From NCBI GenBank assembly GCA_016191875.1, contig JACPVG010000022.1, positions 1-64,000 on the forward strand: a DNA stretch of 64,000 nucleotides, in the 5' to 3' direction. Both the position numbers and the translations under genes were made by a program. This DNA is from Chloroflexota bacterium. Its GTDB lineage: Bacteria; Chloroflexota; Anaerolineae; Anaerolineales; UBA11579. The notes under the pieces are model-generated. The model had not been told where the DNA came from, did no database searches, and saw only the letters and a list, made by a program, of their open reading frames with translations. Positions 1 through 8,347 of the stretch are shown piece by piece; positions within the stretch are counted from its first letter, which is position 1, and each line of letters begins with the position of its first letter.

Positions 1-262
1 CGATGTGGGCTCTTCGCATGCGTATACTGCGGCAAGGTCTTTTGCGCCATTTGGTGGGCTATTCGGGCCACTCGGACGTAACGACTTTCGCGTTTCATAA
101 CCTATGATTTACCATATCTCTTCATCTTTGCAACAGAGCAAGTGGTAACTGGTAAGTGGTGAAGAGATATCTGATGCAAAGACCGCTAAGATCGCAAGGG
201 AGGTCTTCTTGGCGAACTTTGTGTTCTTTGCGTGAGCCAGATTTTGATTTATGGAGGACGGC
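1..262. other. Left edge, no gene supported
   Basis: I see no supportable gene here. Two plus-strand frames end in stops near 99 and 105, so the C-terminal tail of a gene starting before the window is possible, but neither tail is recognisable. Positions 123-160 carry an intergenic sequence (CATCTTTGCAACAGAG followed by GTAACTGGTAAGTGG) that recurs in altered form near 18716 and near 33786-33916. Confidence 0.4.
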
Positions 263-751
263 ATGGACAAACAGGAACGCGATGCGTTGATTGAGGAATA
301 CGGGGCGGGGTACAGGAAACTCAAAGCCTGCCTGGACAGCCTGCCGCGCGAGATGTGGCAGTTCAAACCGGCGTCGACCGAGTGGAGCGTGCATGAGATC
401 ATCGTCCATCTGGCGGACAGCGAGAGCAACTCGGCGCTACGCGCCCGGCGGCTGATCGTCGAGCCGGGGCAGTCGGTGATGGCCTACGATCAGGACGTGT
501 GGGCAAACGGCCTCAACTACCATGACCAGAACTGGGAAGACGCGCTCGAAACCGTGCGCCTGGTGCGCAAGAGCACCTACGAACTGCTCAAGATGCAGCC
601 GGATGAGGTGTGGACACACGCGGCGGTGCACCCGGAATTCAGCGACCCCTACACCTTCGAGCGCTGGCTGAAAATCTACGCTGCCCATATCCCCGGCCAC
701 ATCGACCAGATGCGCGGGAATGAGAAGGTTTGGAAGGAACAGAGAAAGTAA
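263..751 (+). CDS. DinB-like putative metal-dependent protein
   Basis: A 162-residue protein with the look of the DinB / YfiT four-helix-bundle family, small cytoplasmic proteins that bind a divalent metal through three histidines. Visible signs are the N-terminal 'STEWSVHEIIVHLADSE' segment (His44 and His49) and a C-terminal 'HIPGHIDQM' segment that should supply the remaining ligand. An in-frame ATG exists at 251, but GGAGG at 253-257 lies correctly spaced for the ATG at 263, so I take that one. The gene stands alone between non-coding stretches. The substrate is unknown; related proteins include thiol transferases and damage-induced proteins. Confidence 0.8.
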   Translation: MDKQERDALIEEYGAGYRKLKACLDSLPREMWQFKPASTEWSVHEIIVHLADSESNSALRARRLIVEPGQSVMAYDQDVWANGLNYHDQNWEDALETVRLVRKSTYELLKMQPDEVWTHAAVHPEFSDPYTFERWLKIYAAHIPGHIDQMRGNEKVWKEQRK

Positions 752-752
752 G

Positions 753-829
753 CAAGTATCAAGTAGACAAGTATCAAGTAGATGAGTGCCAAATCGTAAG
801 CAGGAAGCAAAACTGATACTTGATACTTG
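753..829. repeat. Short direct and inverted repeat
   Basis: The 15-mer CAAGTATCAAGTAGA occurs twice head to tail (753-767 and 768-782), and its inverted form GATACTTGATACTTG follows at 815-829. The region can therefore form a hairpin between the DinB-like gene and the dehydrogenase gene. There is no clear T-tract after the inverted copy. Confidence 0.7.
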
Positions 830-883
830 TTTACCTGTTTACCTGATCCTTACATTAGAGTCACCCACACAACAGGAGCCCCC

Positions 884-1732
884 ATGACCATCCAACACAT
901 CTTCGTCGTCGGCGCAGGAACGATGGGCAATGGCATCGCCCAGACCGCCGCCGTCAGCGGCTACACCGTCACCATGATGGACGTGATGCCTGAAGCCCTG
1001 GAAAAAGCGCAGGCCACCATCGCCAAGTCGGTGGCCAAATTGCTGGAGAAAGAAAAAATCACGAAAGAGCAGCATGACGCCGCGGTCGGCATTAACACCG
1101 TGTCGAACATGGATACGCTTGGTAAAGCCGACCTTATCATCGAGGCGGCCACCGAGAACCCGGAACTCAAATTCAGAATCTTCAAGGACATGGACGCGGC
1201 CGCCAAGAGGGGCGCCATCCTGGCTTCCAACACATCCAGCATCAGCCTGACCAAGCTGGCCGCCGCCACCGGCCGCCCGGAGAATGTCGTCGGGATGCAC
1301 TTCTTCAACCCGGTGCCGCTGATGAGCCTGCTCGAAGTGGTGCGCGGGCTGCAAACCGATGACAAGACAGTGGAGGCGGCGCTGGAGGTCGGGAAACAGA
1401 TGGGCAAGTCGCCGGTGGTGGTCAAGGACTCGCCCGGGTTCGTCTCCAACCGCATCCTGTGCCCAATGCTCAACGAAGCCATCTATGCGCTTGACGAAGG
1501 CATCGCCAGCAAGGAAGACATCGACACCGTGATGAAACTGGGCATGGGGCATCCGATGGGCCCGCTGTGGCTCTCGGACATGATCGGCCTGGATGTCATC
1601 CTTTACGTGATGGAAGTGTTGCAGCGCGACCTGGGCGATGACAAGTACCGCCCGGCCCCGCTGCTGCGCCGTATGGTGGACGCCGGGTACCTGGGGCGCA
1701 AAACGGGGCGCGGATTCTACGAATACGAGTAA
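884..1732 (+). CDS. 3-hydroxyacyl-CoA (3-hydroxybutyryl-CoA) dehydrogenase
   Basis: NAD-dependent oxidation of (S)-3-hydroxyacyl-CoA to 3-ketoacyl-CoA, or the reverse, in fatty-acid breakdown or butyrate-type metabolism. The 282-residue protein starts with a Rossmann '[13 protein letters not shown]' motif, has the family signature '[11 protein letters not shown]' containing the catalytic His, '[10 protein letters not shown]', and a C-terminal helical dimerisation domain ending '[12 protein letters not shown]'. The length fits the stand-alone PaaH/Hbd family without a fused enoyl-CoA hydratase. The reading frame extends upstream to 827, but AGGAG at 874-878 and the immediate GxGxxG motif place the start at 884. 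A thiolase gene lies far away at 42 kb. Confidence 0.93.
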   Translation: MTIQHIFVVGAGTMGNGIAQTAAVSGYTVTMMDVMPEALEKAQATIAKSVAKLLEKEKITKEQHDAAVGINTVSNMDTLGKADLIIEAATENPELKFRIFKDMDAAAKRGAILASNTSSISLTKLAAATGRPENVVGMHFFNPVPLMSLLEVVRGLQTDDKTVEAALEVGKQMGKSPVVVKDSPGFVSNRILCPMLNEAIYALDEGIASKEDIDTVMKLGMGHPMGPLWLSDMIGLDVILYVMEVLQRDLGDDKYRPAPLLRRMVDAGYLGRKTGRGFYEYE

Positions 1733-2108
1733 TCGGTAACTGACCCCGTGTGCGAGTTTCTTCGGCCTGCCATTTCGAGGAAGCGGTCAGCCCGGCTTTG
1801 AATTTGCGCTCAACCCCGCGACCGAGGAATCTCGCGAACAACACTACGTTGGCGGCAATGAAATGGCGGATAAGAGACGTGGTTGTCGAGATTTCCTTCA
1901 CTTCGTTCCCTTCACTCCGTTCAGGGCAGGCAGGACAGGCTCCCAGTCGGGTTTGGAGAAGATTATGAAACGGAGGGAGGTAACCTTCCCTCGGAATAAC
2001 AACGTCCTTATCAGTCTTCTTTGAAACAAGGCAATTGGGGATTGTTTTGAGGTTGTTGCGCATTTGTCGGACAACTCCCTGCTAAAATAGGGCAGAGGTA
2101 CAGACCTT
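1733..2108. repeat. Intergenic region with degenerate repeat, no gene
   Basis: I see no gene in these 376 bases. Positions 1740-1760 (ACCCCGTGTGCGAGTTTC core) match the reverse complement of 18806-18826 with few changes, so this is a dispersed repeat. Positions 1765-1945 look like a degenerate intergenic element made of 'CATTTCGAGGAAGCG', 'GAATCTCGCGAACAACACTACG' and 'GAGATTTCCTTCACTTCG'; the restated words 'GAGATTTC', 'CTTCGTTCCCTTCACTCCG' suggest a once-palindromic repeat. TAAAAT at 2083-2088 could be a -10 box for the next gene, but I see no good -35. Confidence 0.55.
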
Positions 2109-2465
2109 ATGGAAGAAAACAACCCGCTCGGCAATATCAGCATCGCCCCGCGCGCCATCGCTACGCTTGCCCACCACGCCGCCATCCAGACCTATGGGGT
2201 GGTCGGGCTGGCACCCAAGAGTTTTGTCAACGGGCTGACGAACAGGTTGGTCAAGGACCCGACTCACGGTATCGATGTGCATTACGGTGAGGGCAAGATC
2301 CACATTGATATCTATATCGTCGTGGAATACGGCACGCGCATCAAATCGGTGGCGAGCAGCGTCGCCAATGCGGTGCGCTTCAACGTCGAAAAGGCCATTG
2401 GCCTGCCCGTGGAAGCCATCAACGTCCACGTCCAGGGGCTGCGCATCAGCGATCCGGATGCCTGA
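2109..2465 (+). CDS. Asp23/Gls24 family protein
   Basis: A 118-residue Asp23/Gls24-type protein. Members are small alpha/beta proteins tied to the envelope-stress response and often encoded directly before DAK2-domain (YloV/FakA-like) genes, as here. Visible family features are 'GNISIAPRAIATLAHHAA', the 'GVVGLAPKSF' segment, and 'KIHIDIYIVVEYGTRI' followed by an amphipathic helix and 'INVHVQGLRIS'. ATG 2109 is the only sensible start. The next gene begins 93 bases downstream on the same strand, so co-transcription is likely. The molecular role is unproven; the neighbourhood suggests a partner in the fatty-acid kinase module. Confidence 0.88.
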   Translation: MEENNPLGNISIAPRAIATLAHHAAIQTYGVVGLAPKSFVNGLTNRLVKDPTHGIDVHYGEGKIHIDIYIVVEYGTRIKSVASSVANAVRFNVEKAIGLPVEAINVHVQGLRISDPDA

Positions 2466-2558
2466 GAAGCGAACCTCCCGGCCGGGCGCGGGCGACCTGC
2501 CTCCGGCGGCTTTCCATTCGCCCAAATTGGGCCGCAATCCTCGGGTTCAGGAGCCTTC

Positions 2559-4241
2559 ATGAGCGAGCACACCACCAGCCCCCGACTGAGCCGCCGTATG
2601 GCGATGGAGCGATTCGACATCGACGGCCAGGCGGTCAAGAACCTGGCGCTGGCGGGCCTGACTTGGCTGAAGACCAACCAGGAGGTCGTCAATGCGCTCA
2701 ACGTGTTCCCGGTACCGGACGGCGACACGGGAACCAACATGATCCTGACGATGAAGTCGGCGTTCGACGAGATCGAGAACTCGCCCGAAAACCATGCCGG
2801 GAAGATGCTGGGCAAACTGGCCCAGGGCGCGTTGATGGGCGCGCGCGGCAACTCCGGCGTCATCCTTTCGCAGTTGTGGCGCGGCGTGGCTCACAGCCTG
2901 GAGAACTCGCCTGCGATCACGGCCAAAGAACTGGCGAAGGCGCTGGCCCAGGCGCGCGATACAGCCTACAAAGGCGTGGTGCGGCCGGTAGAGGGCACCA
3001 TCCTGACCGTTTCCAAGGACCTGGCCACGGCCGCGGAGGAGGCGGCCAAACGCAGTGACAACCCGCTGGAGGTGCTCGAGGCGGCGGTGAAAGGCGCGGC
3101 GGAAAGCGTGGAGCGCACGCCAGAGCTTCTGCCAATCCTCAAAGAGGCCGGGGTGGTCGATTCGGGCGGCAAGGGCCTGTACTTCCTGCTGGAAGGCATG
3201 ATACGCTGGATCAACGGCCTGCCGCTGGACACGCCGGTCGCCAGTGTGACGCCGCTGGCAGCCATGAACTTCGAGAACAGCATGGAGGCGGTGGAGGAGG
3301 GCCAGGACTACGAGGTGGTGGTCGATTTCCGGCCGAGCGCGCCGCTTGAACTGGACCGCTTCTATTCCAGACTGGAAGAGATCGGCACTTCGATTCAGGT
3401 CGGGGAAGGCGAGGGCATGTACCGTATGCACATCCACGTCCCCACCGAGAAGCGCTACCTGGCGATCGACTATTGCATGGAATTGGGGACGGTCACAAAC
3501 GTCGCCATAGAGAACCTGATGGCTCAGATGGCCGCGATCGGCCAGGCCGCCCAGCAGCGGGCTGAGGTCAGACCCATCCAGGCCAACCAAATCGCCGTGG
3601 TGGCGGTGGCGCCCGGTCCGGGAATCGCCCGCGTGTTCGCGGAACTGGGCGTGGCGGCGATCGTCGAAGGCGGGCAGACGATGAACCCCAGCACCAAGGA
3701 CATCCTGGCTTCATTCGAGAACCTGCCAACCAACCACGTCATCATCCTTCCCAACAACAAGAACATCGTCATGGCCGCTGAACAGGCCGCCGGGCTGACC
3801 GTGAAGCAGGTGCGGGTGGTCAAGAGCCGCACTGTGCCGCAGGGACTGGCGGCCATGCTGCGCCTGATCCCGGACGGCGATTTTGAAACGGTGGTTGCGG
3901 ACATGGACAGCTCCCTCGCGCAGGTGGAGAGCGGCGAGGTCACCACCGCCACGCGAGATGTGGAGATCGATGGGGTGGCGGTTAGGACCGGCCAGATCAT
4001 CGGCCTGCACAACGGCAAACTGGTCGTCTCGGAAAGCAGCCTGCATGCCGCCCTGCTGGGCCTGCTGGAGGCGATTGGCATGGACAACTTCGAAATACTG
4101 ACCTTGTTCTACGGGGCAGATATCAGCCAGGCGCAGGCCGATGAGGCCGCCGAGGCCATCCGGAAGCGCCATACCGGGCTGGAAGTGGAAGTACATTCCG
4201 GCGGCCAGCCGCACTACCAGTTCATCCTTTCGGTAGAGTAG
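2559..4241 (+). CDS. DAK2-domain protein, FakA-like fatty-acid kinase
   Basis: Probable ATP-dependent kinase of the YloV/FakA type, which phosphorylates fatty acids held by a DegV (FakB) protein to give acyl-phosphate. The 560-residue length is normal for this family. The N-terminal DAK2 domain shows the Mg/ATP-binding 'NVFPVPDGDTGTNM' (Asp cluster) and 'GARGNSGVILSQL'; a middle domain and a C-terminal domain ('NNKNIVMAAEQAAGL', 'VVKSRTVPQGLAAML') follow as in YloV. AGGAG at 2549-2553 supports the start. The stop is only 6 bases before a DegV gene, and a second DegV gene follows, giving an Asp23-FakA-FakB1-FakB2 order. PlsX at 51.5 kb is the expected acceptor of acyl-phosphate. Confidence 0.88.
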   Translation: MSEHTTSPRLSRRMAMERFDIDGQAVKNLALAGLTWLKTNQEVVNALNVFPVPDGDTGTNMILTMKSAFDEIENSPENHAGKMLGKLAQGALMGARGNSGVILSQLWRGVAHSLENSPAITAKELAKALAQARDTAYKGVVRPVEGTILTVSKDLATAAEEAAKRSDNPLEVLEAAVKGAAESVERTPELLPILKEAGVVDSGGKGLYFLLEGMIRWINGLPLDTPVASVTPLAAMNFENSMEAVEEGQDYEVVVDFRPSAPLELDRFYSRLEEIGTSIQVGEGEGMYRMHIHVPTEKRYLAIDYCMELGTVTNVAIENLMAQMAAIGQAAQQRAEVRPIQANQIAVVAVAPGPGIARVFAELGVAAIVEGGQTMNPSTKDILASFENLPTNHVIILPNNKNIVMAAEQAAGLTVKQVRVVKSRTVPQGLAAMLRLIPDGDFETVVADMDSSLAQVESGEVTTATRDVEIDGVAVRTGQIIGLHNGKLVVSESSLHAALLGLLEAIGMDNFEILTLFYGADISQAQADEAAEAIRKRHTGLEVEVHSGGQPHYQFILSVE

Positions 4242-4247
4242 CCGCGT

Positions 4248-5096
4248 ATGCCGCAGGTTTGCATCCTGACCGATAGTACGGCGCAGTTCCCTGTGCCGGC
4301 CTTCGCCGGACGGACGCGCGTCAACGTCATCCCGCTGCACATCGAAGTCAACGGCCGCCGGTACGAGAAAAGCGAAGGACTGCGGGCGGCCGACCTGCCG
4401 CCCTCGGCCGGACCGGGGCTGGCGCCGCGCGTCCTGTCGCCCAGCGAGGCGGAGTTCCTCAGCATGTACGCCCACCTAGGGCAGTATTACAGCCATGTCC
4501 TGGTCATCCTGCATTCGGCCTACCTGGCCGGAACCTGGGCCAATGCTCAGGCGGCCGCCAACGCCTTTGCCGGGCCGGCCAAGGTGCAGGTGGTCGATTC
4601 CGGGACGACGGCCACCGGCCTGGGTCTGGTGGTGCAGGCCGCGGCGGCCGCCGCCGAGCAGGGATTCCCGGCGGATGAGGTGGAGAACATGGTGCGGGCG
4701 ATGCTGCCGCGGGTCTACTCGCTGTTCTGCATTCCGGGCCTCACCTACATGCACCATGCCGGGCATCTGGGGCTGGCACAGGCCCTGGTGGGTGAACGTC
4801 TGAACATGCTGCCCCTGTATGTGCTGGACAACGACCAGTTCATGCCCACCCAGAAGGCGCGCAATGGGCGGGCGCTGGTGGACCTGCTGCACGAGTTCAT
4901 CCTCGAGTTCGAACGGCTGGAGCATGTGGCGCTCCTGCAAGGCGTGCCGCCTTTCGAAAGCGAGACGCGCGGCCTGCGCGAGCGATTGAGCGAGGATTAC
5001 GGACCGGTGGCGATGAGCGAACACACCATCAATCCGGCTCTGGCAACCCTCTTCGGCCCGCACAGCCTGGGCGTGTTCGTGCTGCAGGGCGAGTGA
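4248..5096 (+). CDS. DegV family protein (FakB-like), copy 1
   Basis: A 282-residue DegV-fold protein. This family binds a single fatty acid and presents it to the FakA kinase. Recognisable positions are the N-terminal 'ILTDSTAQFP', 'SPSEAEFLSMY', the central 'VVDSGTTATGLGLVVQAA' and the C-terminal 'GPHSLGVFVLQGE'. The segment where typical members read 'SSKLSGTYQSA' is altered to 'LHSAYLAGTWANAQ', so lipid specificity may differ from copy 2. It starts 6 bases after the DAK2 gene stop, which points to translational coupling. I infer the lipid role from the fold and context; the sequence alone does not show which acyl chain is bound. Confidence 0.85.
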   Translation: MPQVCILTDSTAQFPVPAFAGRTRVNVIPLHIEVNGRRYEKSEGLRAADLPPSAGPGLAPRVLSPSEAEFLSMYAHLGQYYSHVLVILHSAYLAGTWANAQAAANAFAGPAKVQVVDSGTTATGLGLVVQAAAAAAEQGFPADEVENMVRAMLPRVYSLFCIPGLTYMHHAGHLGLAQALVGERLNMLPLYVLDNDQFMPTQKARNGRALVDLLHEFILEFERLEHVALLQGVPPFESETRGLRERLSEDYGPVAMSEHTINPALATLFGPHSLGVFVLQGE

Positions 5097-5158
5097 CGGT
5101 AGAGGCGGCTGCATTTCCGCCCCCTTCCGGCGGAAATCTGCGACTATACCTAGTGCAA

Positions 5159-5184
5159 CCACAAGCCCACGCTTGTGGAGGAGG
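5159..5184 (+). promoter_or_regulatory. Hairpin overlapping the ribosome-binding site
   Basis: CCACAAGC (5159-5166) pairs perfectly with GCTTGTGG (5171-5178) across a 4-base loop. The last two bases belong to the strong Shine-Dalgarno GGAGGAGG (5177-5184) of the second DegV gene, so folding would partly hide it. A second hairpin, TTTCCGCC / GGCGGAAA at 5114-5136, lies just upstream. Confidence 0.5.
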
Positions 5185-5190
5185 CTGTGT

Positions 5191-6021
5191 ATGAAGATTG
5201 GATTCGTGACCGATGGCAACGCCGACCTGCCTGCGGAGTATGCCGCGGCGCACCAGGTGGAAGTAGTGCCGCCGCTGGTCATCATCGCCGGTCGTGAACT
5301 TGTGGAGGGAGTGGACATCGGCCGGGCGGAGTTCTACGAGAAACTACCGGGCTTCGACCCACCGGCCACAACGGCCGCCCCGGCACCCAGCGATTTCACC
5401 GCCGCCTACGAGCGGCAGTTGGGTCGCGGTTTTGAGCACGTAGTTGCCATCACCACATCCGCCAAACTGAGCGCCATCTACAACAATGCCAATGTGGGAG
5501 CAGAATCGTTGCGCGACAACGTGACCGTGATCGACGGTGCGCAGTTGACGTGCGGGTTAGGCTACCTGGTGATGACGGCGTTGGAGGCCTCCGCCAAAGG
5601 CGGGACGCCGCGGCACGTGCGCAATGCGCTGCTGGCCGAACACTCCAAGATCCACGTAACGGCGATGCTGGATACGCTGGAAGCGGCGCGGCGCAGCGGG
5701 CGCGTCTCGTGGTTGCAGGCAGGGGTGAGCATGATGCTGGGCATGCGCATGTTCCTGGAGGTGCGGGACGGCACGCTGGAACGGGCGGGAGGCGTGCGCA
5801 CACGCCCCAAGGGCGTGGAAGAGCTGGCCCGGCGCATTAATGCGCTGGGGCGGCTGCGGCGCCTGACGGTGCTGCATACCGGCGCAGCCGCCGAGGCCGA
5901 GCAAGTGGCCGGCATGGTGAGCGTTCCAGTGGCTGAGGGCATCCGTGTGGATTACGTGGCGACCGCCATCGGAACCCATGTGGGCCCGAACGGCCTGGGC
6001 TTCGCGGCGCAGCAGGAGTAG
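5191..6021 (+). CDS. DegV family protein (FakB-like), copy 2
   Basis: A 276-residue DegV protein, second acyl-carrier candidate in this block. Signatures: 'FVTDGNADLPAEY', 'APAPSDFTAAYERQLG', 'ITTSAKLSAIYNNA', 'VIDGAQLTCGLGYLVM', 'LDTLEAARRSGRVSW' and the C-terminal 'AIGTHVGPNGLGF', which matches the conserved lipid-head-group region of DegV proteins better than copy 1 does. The frame opens at a TTG at 5173, but GGAGGAGG at 5177-5184 sits 6 bases from ATG 5191, which starts directly on the family motif. It is separated from copy 1 by 94 bases containing two hairpins, so the two copies may be expressed at different levels. Confidence 0.87.
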   Translation: MKIGFVTDGNADLPAEYAAAHQVEVVPPLVIIAGRELVEGVDIGRAEFYEKLPGFDPPATTAAPAPSDFTAAYERQLGRGFEHVVAITTSAKLSAIYNNANVGAESLRDNVTVIDGAQLTCGLGYLVMTALEASAKGGTPRHVRNALLAEHSKIHVTAMLDTLEAARRSGRVSWLQAGVSMMLGMRMFLEVRDGTLERAGGVRTRPKGVEELARRINALGRLRRLTVLHTGAAAEAEQVAGMVSVPVAEGIRVDYVATAIGTHVGPNGLGFAAQQE

Positions 6022-6072
6022 AGGGTTCCTTGTGGGTATACTGGGGGAAATCACGGAAGGAGAGGAAGCCCC

Positions 6073-6543
6073 ATGCCCACCATGAAGCAGAACCCGAGGC
6101 CGGCGCCCAAGCCGGCCGGTAAACCCGGCGGTTACGTCAAATTCTCCGACAAACTGACGCAGTCGCTCAATGATATCGAGCGCATGATCCAGGACCACAA
6201 GGACATGATCGATGCCATCCAAGAGGTGGCGCTCGAGCTGACCGGTGCGATCGGCACACTGCACACGCTGACAGTCAAGTATGCGGGGAAGGCCAACCAG
6301 ATCCTGGACGCGTTGCTGCCTATAGTGAAGAACCTTCCAATCATCCCCAAGAACGTGACGGCCCTGCTGGTGGAAATGGAGAAATACACTCAGAATATCA
6401 TCGACACAAGCGCCCGGACCGCCAAGACGATAAGCGATGTGCACGGTGGGCTGCAGACCGGTGACGTCTCAAAGTTGAAAGGCCATGCGGGCGACCTGAA
6501 AACAGTCACGAATACCCTTACGGCCATCCTGCCCAAGGCCTGA
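6073..6543 (+). CDS. Hypothetical helical protein
   Basis: I do not recognise this 156-residue protein. The first 20 residues are Pro/Lys-rich and probably disordered. The rest is predicted mainly alpha-helical with heptad-like spacing ('LNDIERMIQDHKDMIDAIQEV', then 'ANQILDALLPIVKNL' and 'VEMEKYTQNIIDTSARTAKTI'). There is no signal peptide, membrane segment or Cys. It follows the second DegV gene by 51 bases, has AAGGAGAGGAAG at 6057-6068 as ribosome-binding site, and ends just before a clear terminator, so it may close the DAK2/DegV operon. It resembles in style the 172-residue helical protein at 44.5 kb. Confidence 0.7.
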   Translation: MPTMKQNPRPAPKPAGKPGGYVKFSDKLTQSLNDIERMIQDHKDMIDAIQEVALELTGAIGTLHTLTVKYAGKANQILDALLPIVKNLPIIPKNVTALLVEMEKYTQNIIDTSARTAKTISDVHGGLQTGDVSKLKGHAGDLKTVTNTLTAILPKA

Positions 6544-6582
6544 CCACGCCGCACGTCCCTGCCTGGCTATCCAGGAATTGAG

Positions 6583-6613
6583 GCCCGCGTCCCACTAACA
6601 GACGCGGGCTTTT
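6583..6613 (+). terminator. Intrinsic terminator
   Basis: GCCCGCGTC (6583-6591) pairs perfectly with GACGCGGGC (6601-6609), followed by TTTTG. It ends the transcript of the Asp23/DAK2/DegV block. Confidence 0.85.
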
Positions 6614-6700
6614 GTCAGGCTGGTTCGATGACAAATGTCCTATTCCAGGGTATGAGGCGCGCCGGATAATATAGGTGCCGGACCTCCGGGTCGTGCTGTG

Positions 6701-8326
6701 ATGCGTCGCCGCGAACTTTTCTTCTCTCCCTCAGCAATCTTTGCGTTCGGAATCATCGTCCTCGCGCTCCTGGCATGGTATGCCTGGCGCGGCCAGACCA
6801 TCTTTAGTCCCGACCGGCTTTCCGCCGCTGGCGAACCGGCTGAAGCGCTCAACGGCTGGGCCAACCACGCCGAGTTCGAAGCGGAATGTGCGTTGTGCCA
6901 TCAGCCCCTGAAGGTGGAGATGGCGGTGCTATGCCTGGATTGCCATACCCCCATTGCCGAGGAAATCGACGCCAAGCGCGCCCTGCATGGCTTGTTGCCC
7001 GAAGGCGCGGGCTGCCTGGCCTGCCATACCGAGCACCTTGGGACGGACGCCGACCTGCGCGCCCTGGCGCGCCCCTATTTCGACCACAGCCTGGCTGCGT
7101 TCAGCCTTGCCTTGCACGCTGGGGACTATGGCGGCCAACCGTTGGAGTGCAGCGCCTGCCATCCCGGGCCGGGTTTCGAGTTTCGGGCGCAGGACTGCCA
7201 GGACTGCCACGCCGAAGATTCCCCCGCCTTCATGGCCGAGCACCTGGCAGCATTCGGGGGGGAGTGCCTCGACTGCCATGACGGTGTGGACCGCATGTCC
7301 GATTTCGACCACGCCGTGACGGATTTTTCCCTGGAGGGCGAACACGCCGGGCTGGAATGCCAGGCATGCCATTCGCCAGCGCAGGACGTGCCGCACCGTT
7401 GTCAGGACTGCCATGCCGAGCCGGAAGCGCACCGGGGCCGGTTCGGCATTGACTGCGTCGCCTGCCACACCCCGGCCGGCTGGAGCCCGGCGGCGTACGA
7501 TCACCCGGATGTGCTGGCCGCGGACTGCGCTGGCTGCCACTTGCCCGACCGACCCGAACCGCATTATCCGGGGCAATGCTCGCTATGCCATGGAACGGAG
7601 GCATGGACGCCGGCCACCTTCGACCACCGGACGGCGCAGGCCGAGGATTGCCAGATGTGCCATGCCGCTGTGAGGCCGGAACGGCACTATCCGGGCCAGT
7701 GTTCGGCCTGCCACAGCACGGAGGCGTGGACGCCGGCGACGTTCGACCACCGGGTGGCCGGGGCGACGGATTGCGCGGCCTGCCATGCGGGGCAGAAGCC
7801 GGAACAACATTATCCCGGTCAGTGTTCGGCGTGCCACAGCACGGAAGCCTGGACGCCGGCGACGTTCGATCATCAGGTGGCCGGGGCCACCGACTGCCAG
7901 CTCTGCCATGCCAATGACCAGCCAGCCAACCACTACGGCAGCCAATGCGGGGCGTGCCATAGCACGCGCGGCTGGACGCCAGCGTCGTTCAATCACAAGC
8001 TGGCCGGCGCGACCAACTGTGTGAGTTGCCATGAAAACGACCGTCCAGCCAATCACTTCCCGGGACAGTGTTCGCAATGCCACAGCACGGAGAACTGGAA
8101 AGCGAACTTCAAACACTCCTTCCCAATGAATCACGGCGACGCGAATGGTCGTTGCGATGCCTGCCACGTTACGGCCAGCTTCGGTGTGCCCTGCACCAAT
8201 TGCCACCGCTCGAGTGAAATCACCAAGAAGCACAATGAAGAAGGCATCTTCGATATCTCCAATTGCCTGAACTGCCATCCGAACGGGGATAAGGAAAAGG
8301 GCGGAGGCGGAGGGGATGATGACTGA
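6701..8326 (+). CDS. 22-haem c-type cytochrome, membrane-anchored
   Basis: A 541-residue multihaem cytochrome c exported by an N-terminal uncleaved signal-anchor (hydrophobic residues about 11-28, after 'MRRR'). I count 22 CxxCH haem c attachment motifs spread over the whole exported part (e.g. CALCH, CLDCH, CVACH, CQMCH, CNNC-type variants absent; the last is CLNCH). Many free His residues (FDH, HYPGQ) can serve as distal ligands. From about residue 247 the protein is built of 41-residue repeats, each with two haems. The C-terminus is a short Gly/Asp tail. It heads a tightly linked module with an iron-sulfur protein, an FAD oxidoreductase and a b-type membrane protein. An electron-conduit role outside the membrane is inferred; the final acceptor is unknown. 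Confidence 0.92.
   Translation: MRRRELFFSPSAIFAFGIIVLALLAWYAWRGQTIFSPDRLSAAGEPAEALNGWANHAEFEAECALCHQPLKVEMAVLCLDCHTPIAEEIDAKRALHGLLPEGAGCLACHTEHLGTDADLRALARPYFDHSLAAFSLALHAGDYGGQPLECSACHPGPGFEFRAQDCQDCHAEDSPAFMAEHLAAFGGECLDCHDGVDRMSDFDHAVTDFSLEGEHAGLECQACHSPAQDVPHRCQDCHAEPEAHRGRFGIDCVACHTPAGWSPAAYDHPDVLAADCAGCHLPDRPEPHYPGQCSLCHGTEAWTPATFDHRTAQAEDCQMCHAAVRPERHYPGQCSACHSTEAWTPATFDHRVAGATDCAACHAGQKPEQHYPGQCSACHSTEAWTPATFDHQVAGATDCQLCHANDQPANHYGSQCGACHSTRGWTPASFNHKLAGATNCVSCHENDRPANHFPGQCSQCHSTENWKANFKHSFPMNHGDANGRCDACHVTASFGVPCTNCHRSSEITKKHNEEGIFDISNCLNCHPNGDKEKGGGGGDDD
7439..8176 (+). repeat. 123-bp tandem repeat coding two haems per unit
   Basis: Inside the cytochrome gene six units begin at 7439, 7562, 7685, 7808, 7931 and 8054, an exact 123-bp (41-residue) period. 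Typical unit text is HYPGQCSACHST, EAWTPATFDH, VAGATDCAACH. Units 2-4 are nearly identical in DNA, while the first and last are diverged, which suggests recent internal duplication. Confidence 0.9.
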
Positions 8327-8347
8327 CCCGCGAAGGTTTTCCCGGCG

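Noticed and set aside
1-105. C-terminal tail of a gene entering from the left
   Set aside because: Three frames are possible and none gives a recognisable sequence.
7439-8176. 123-bp repeats as a CRISPR array
   Set aside because: The repeats are coding, all in frame, contain CxxCH codons and have no unique spacers.
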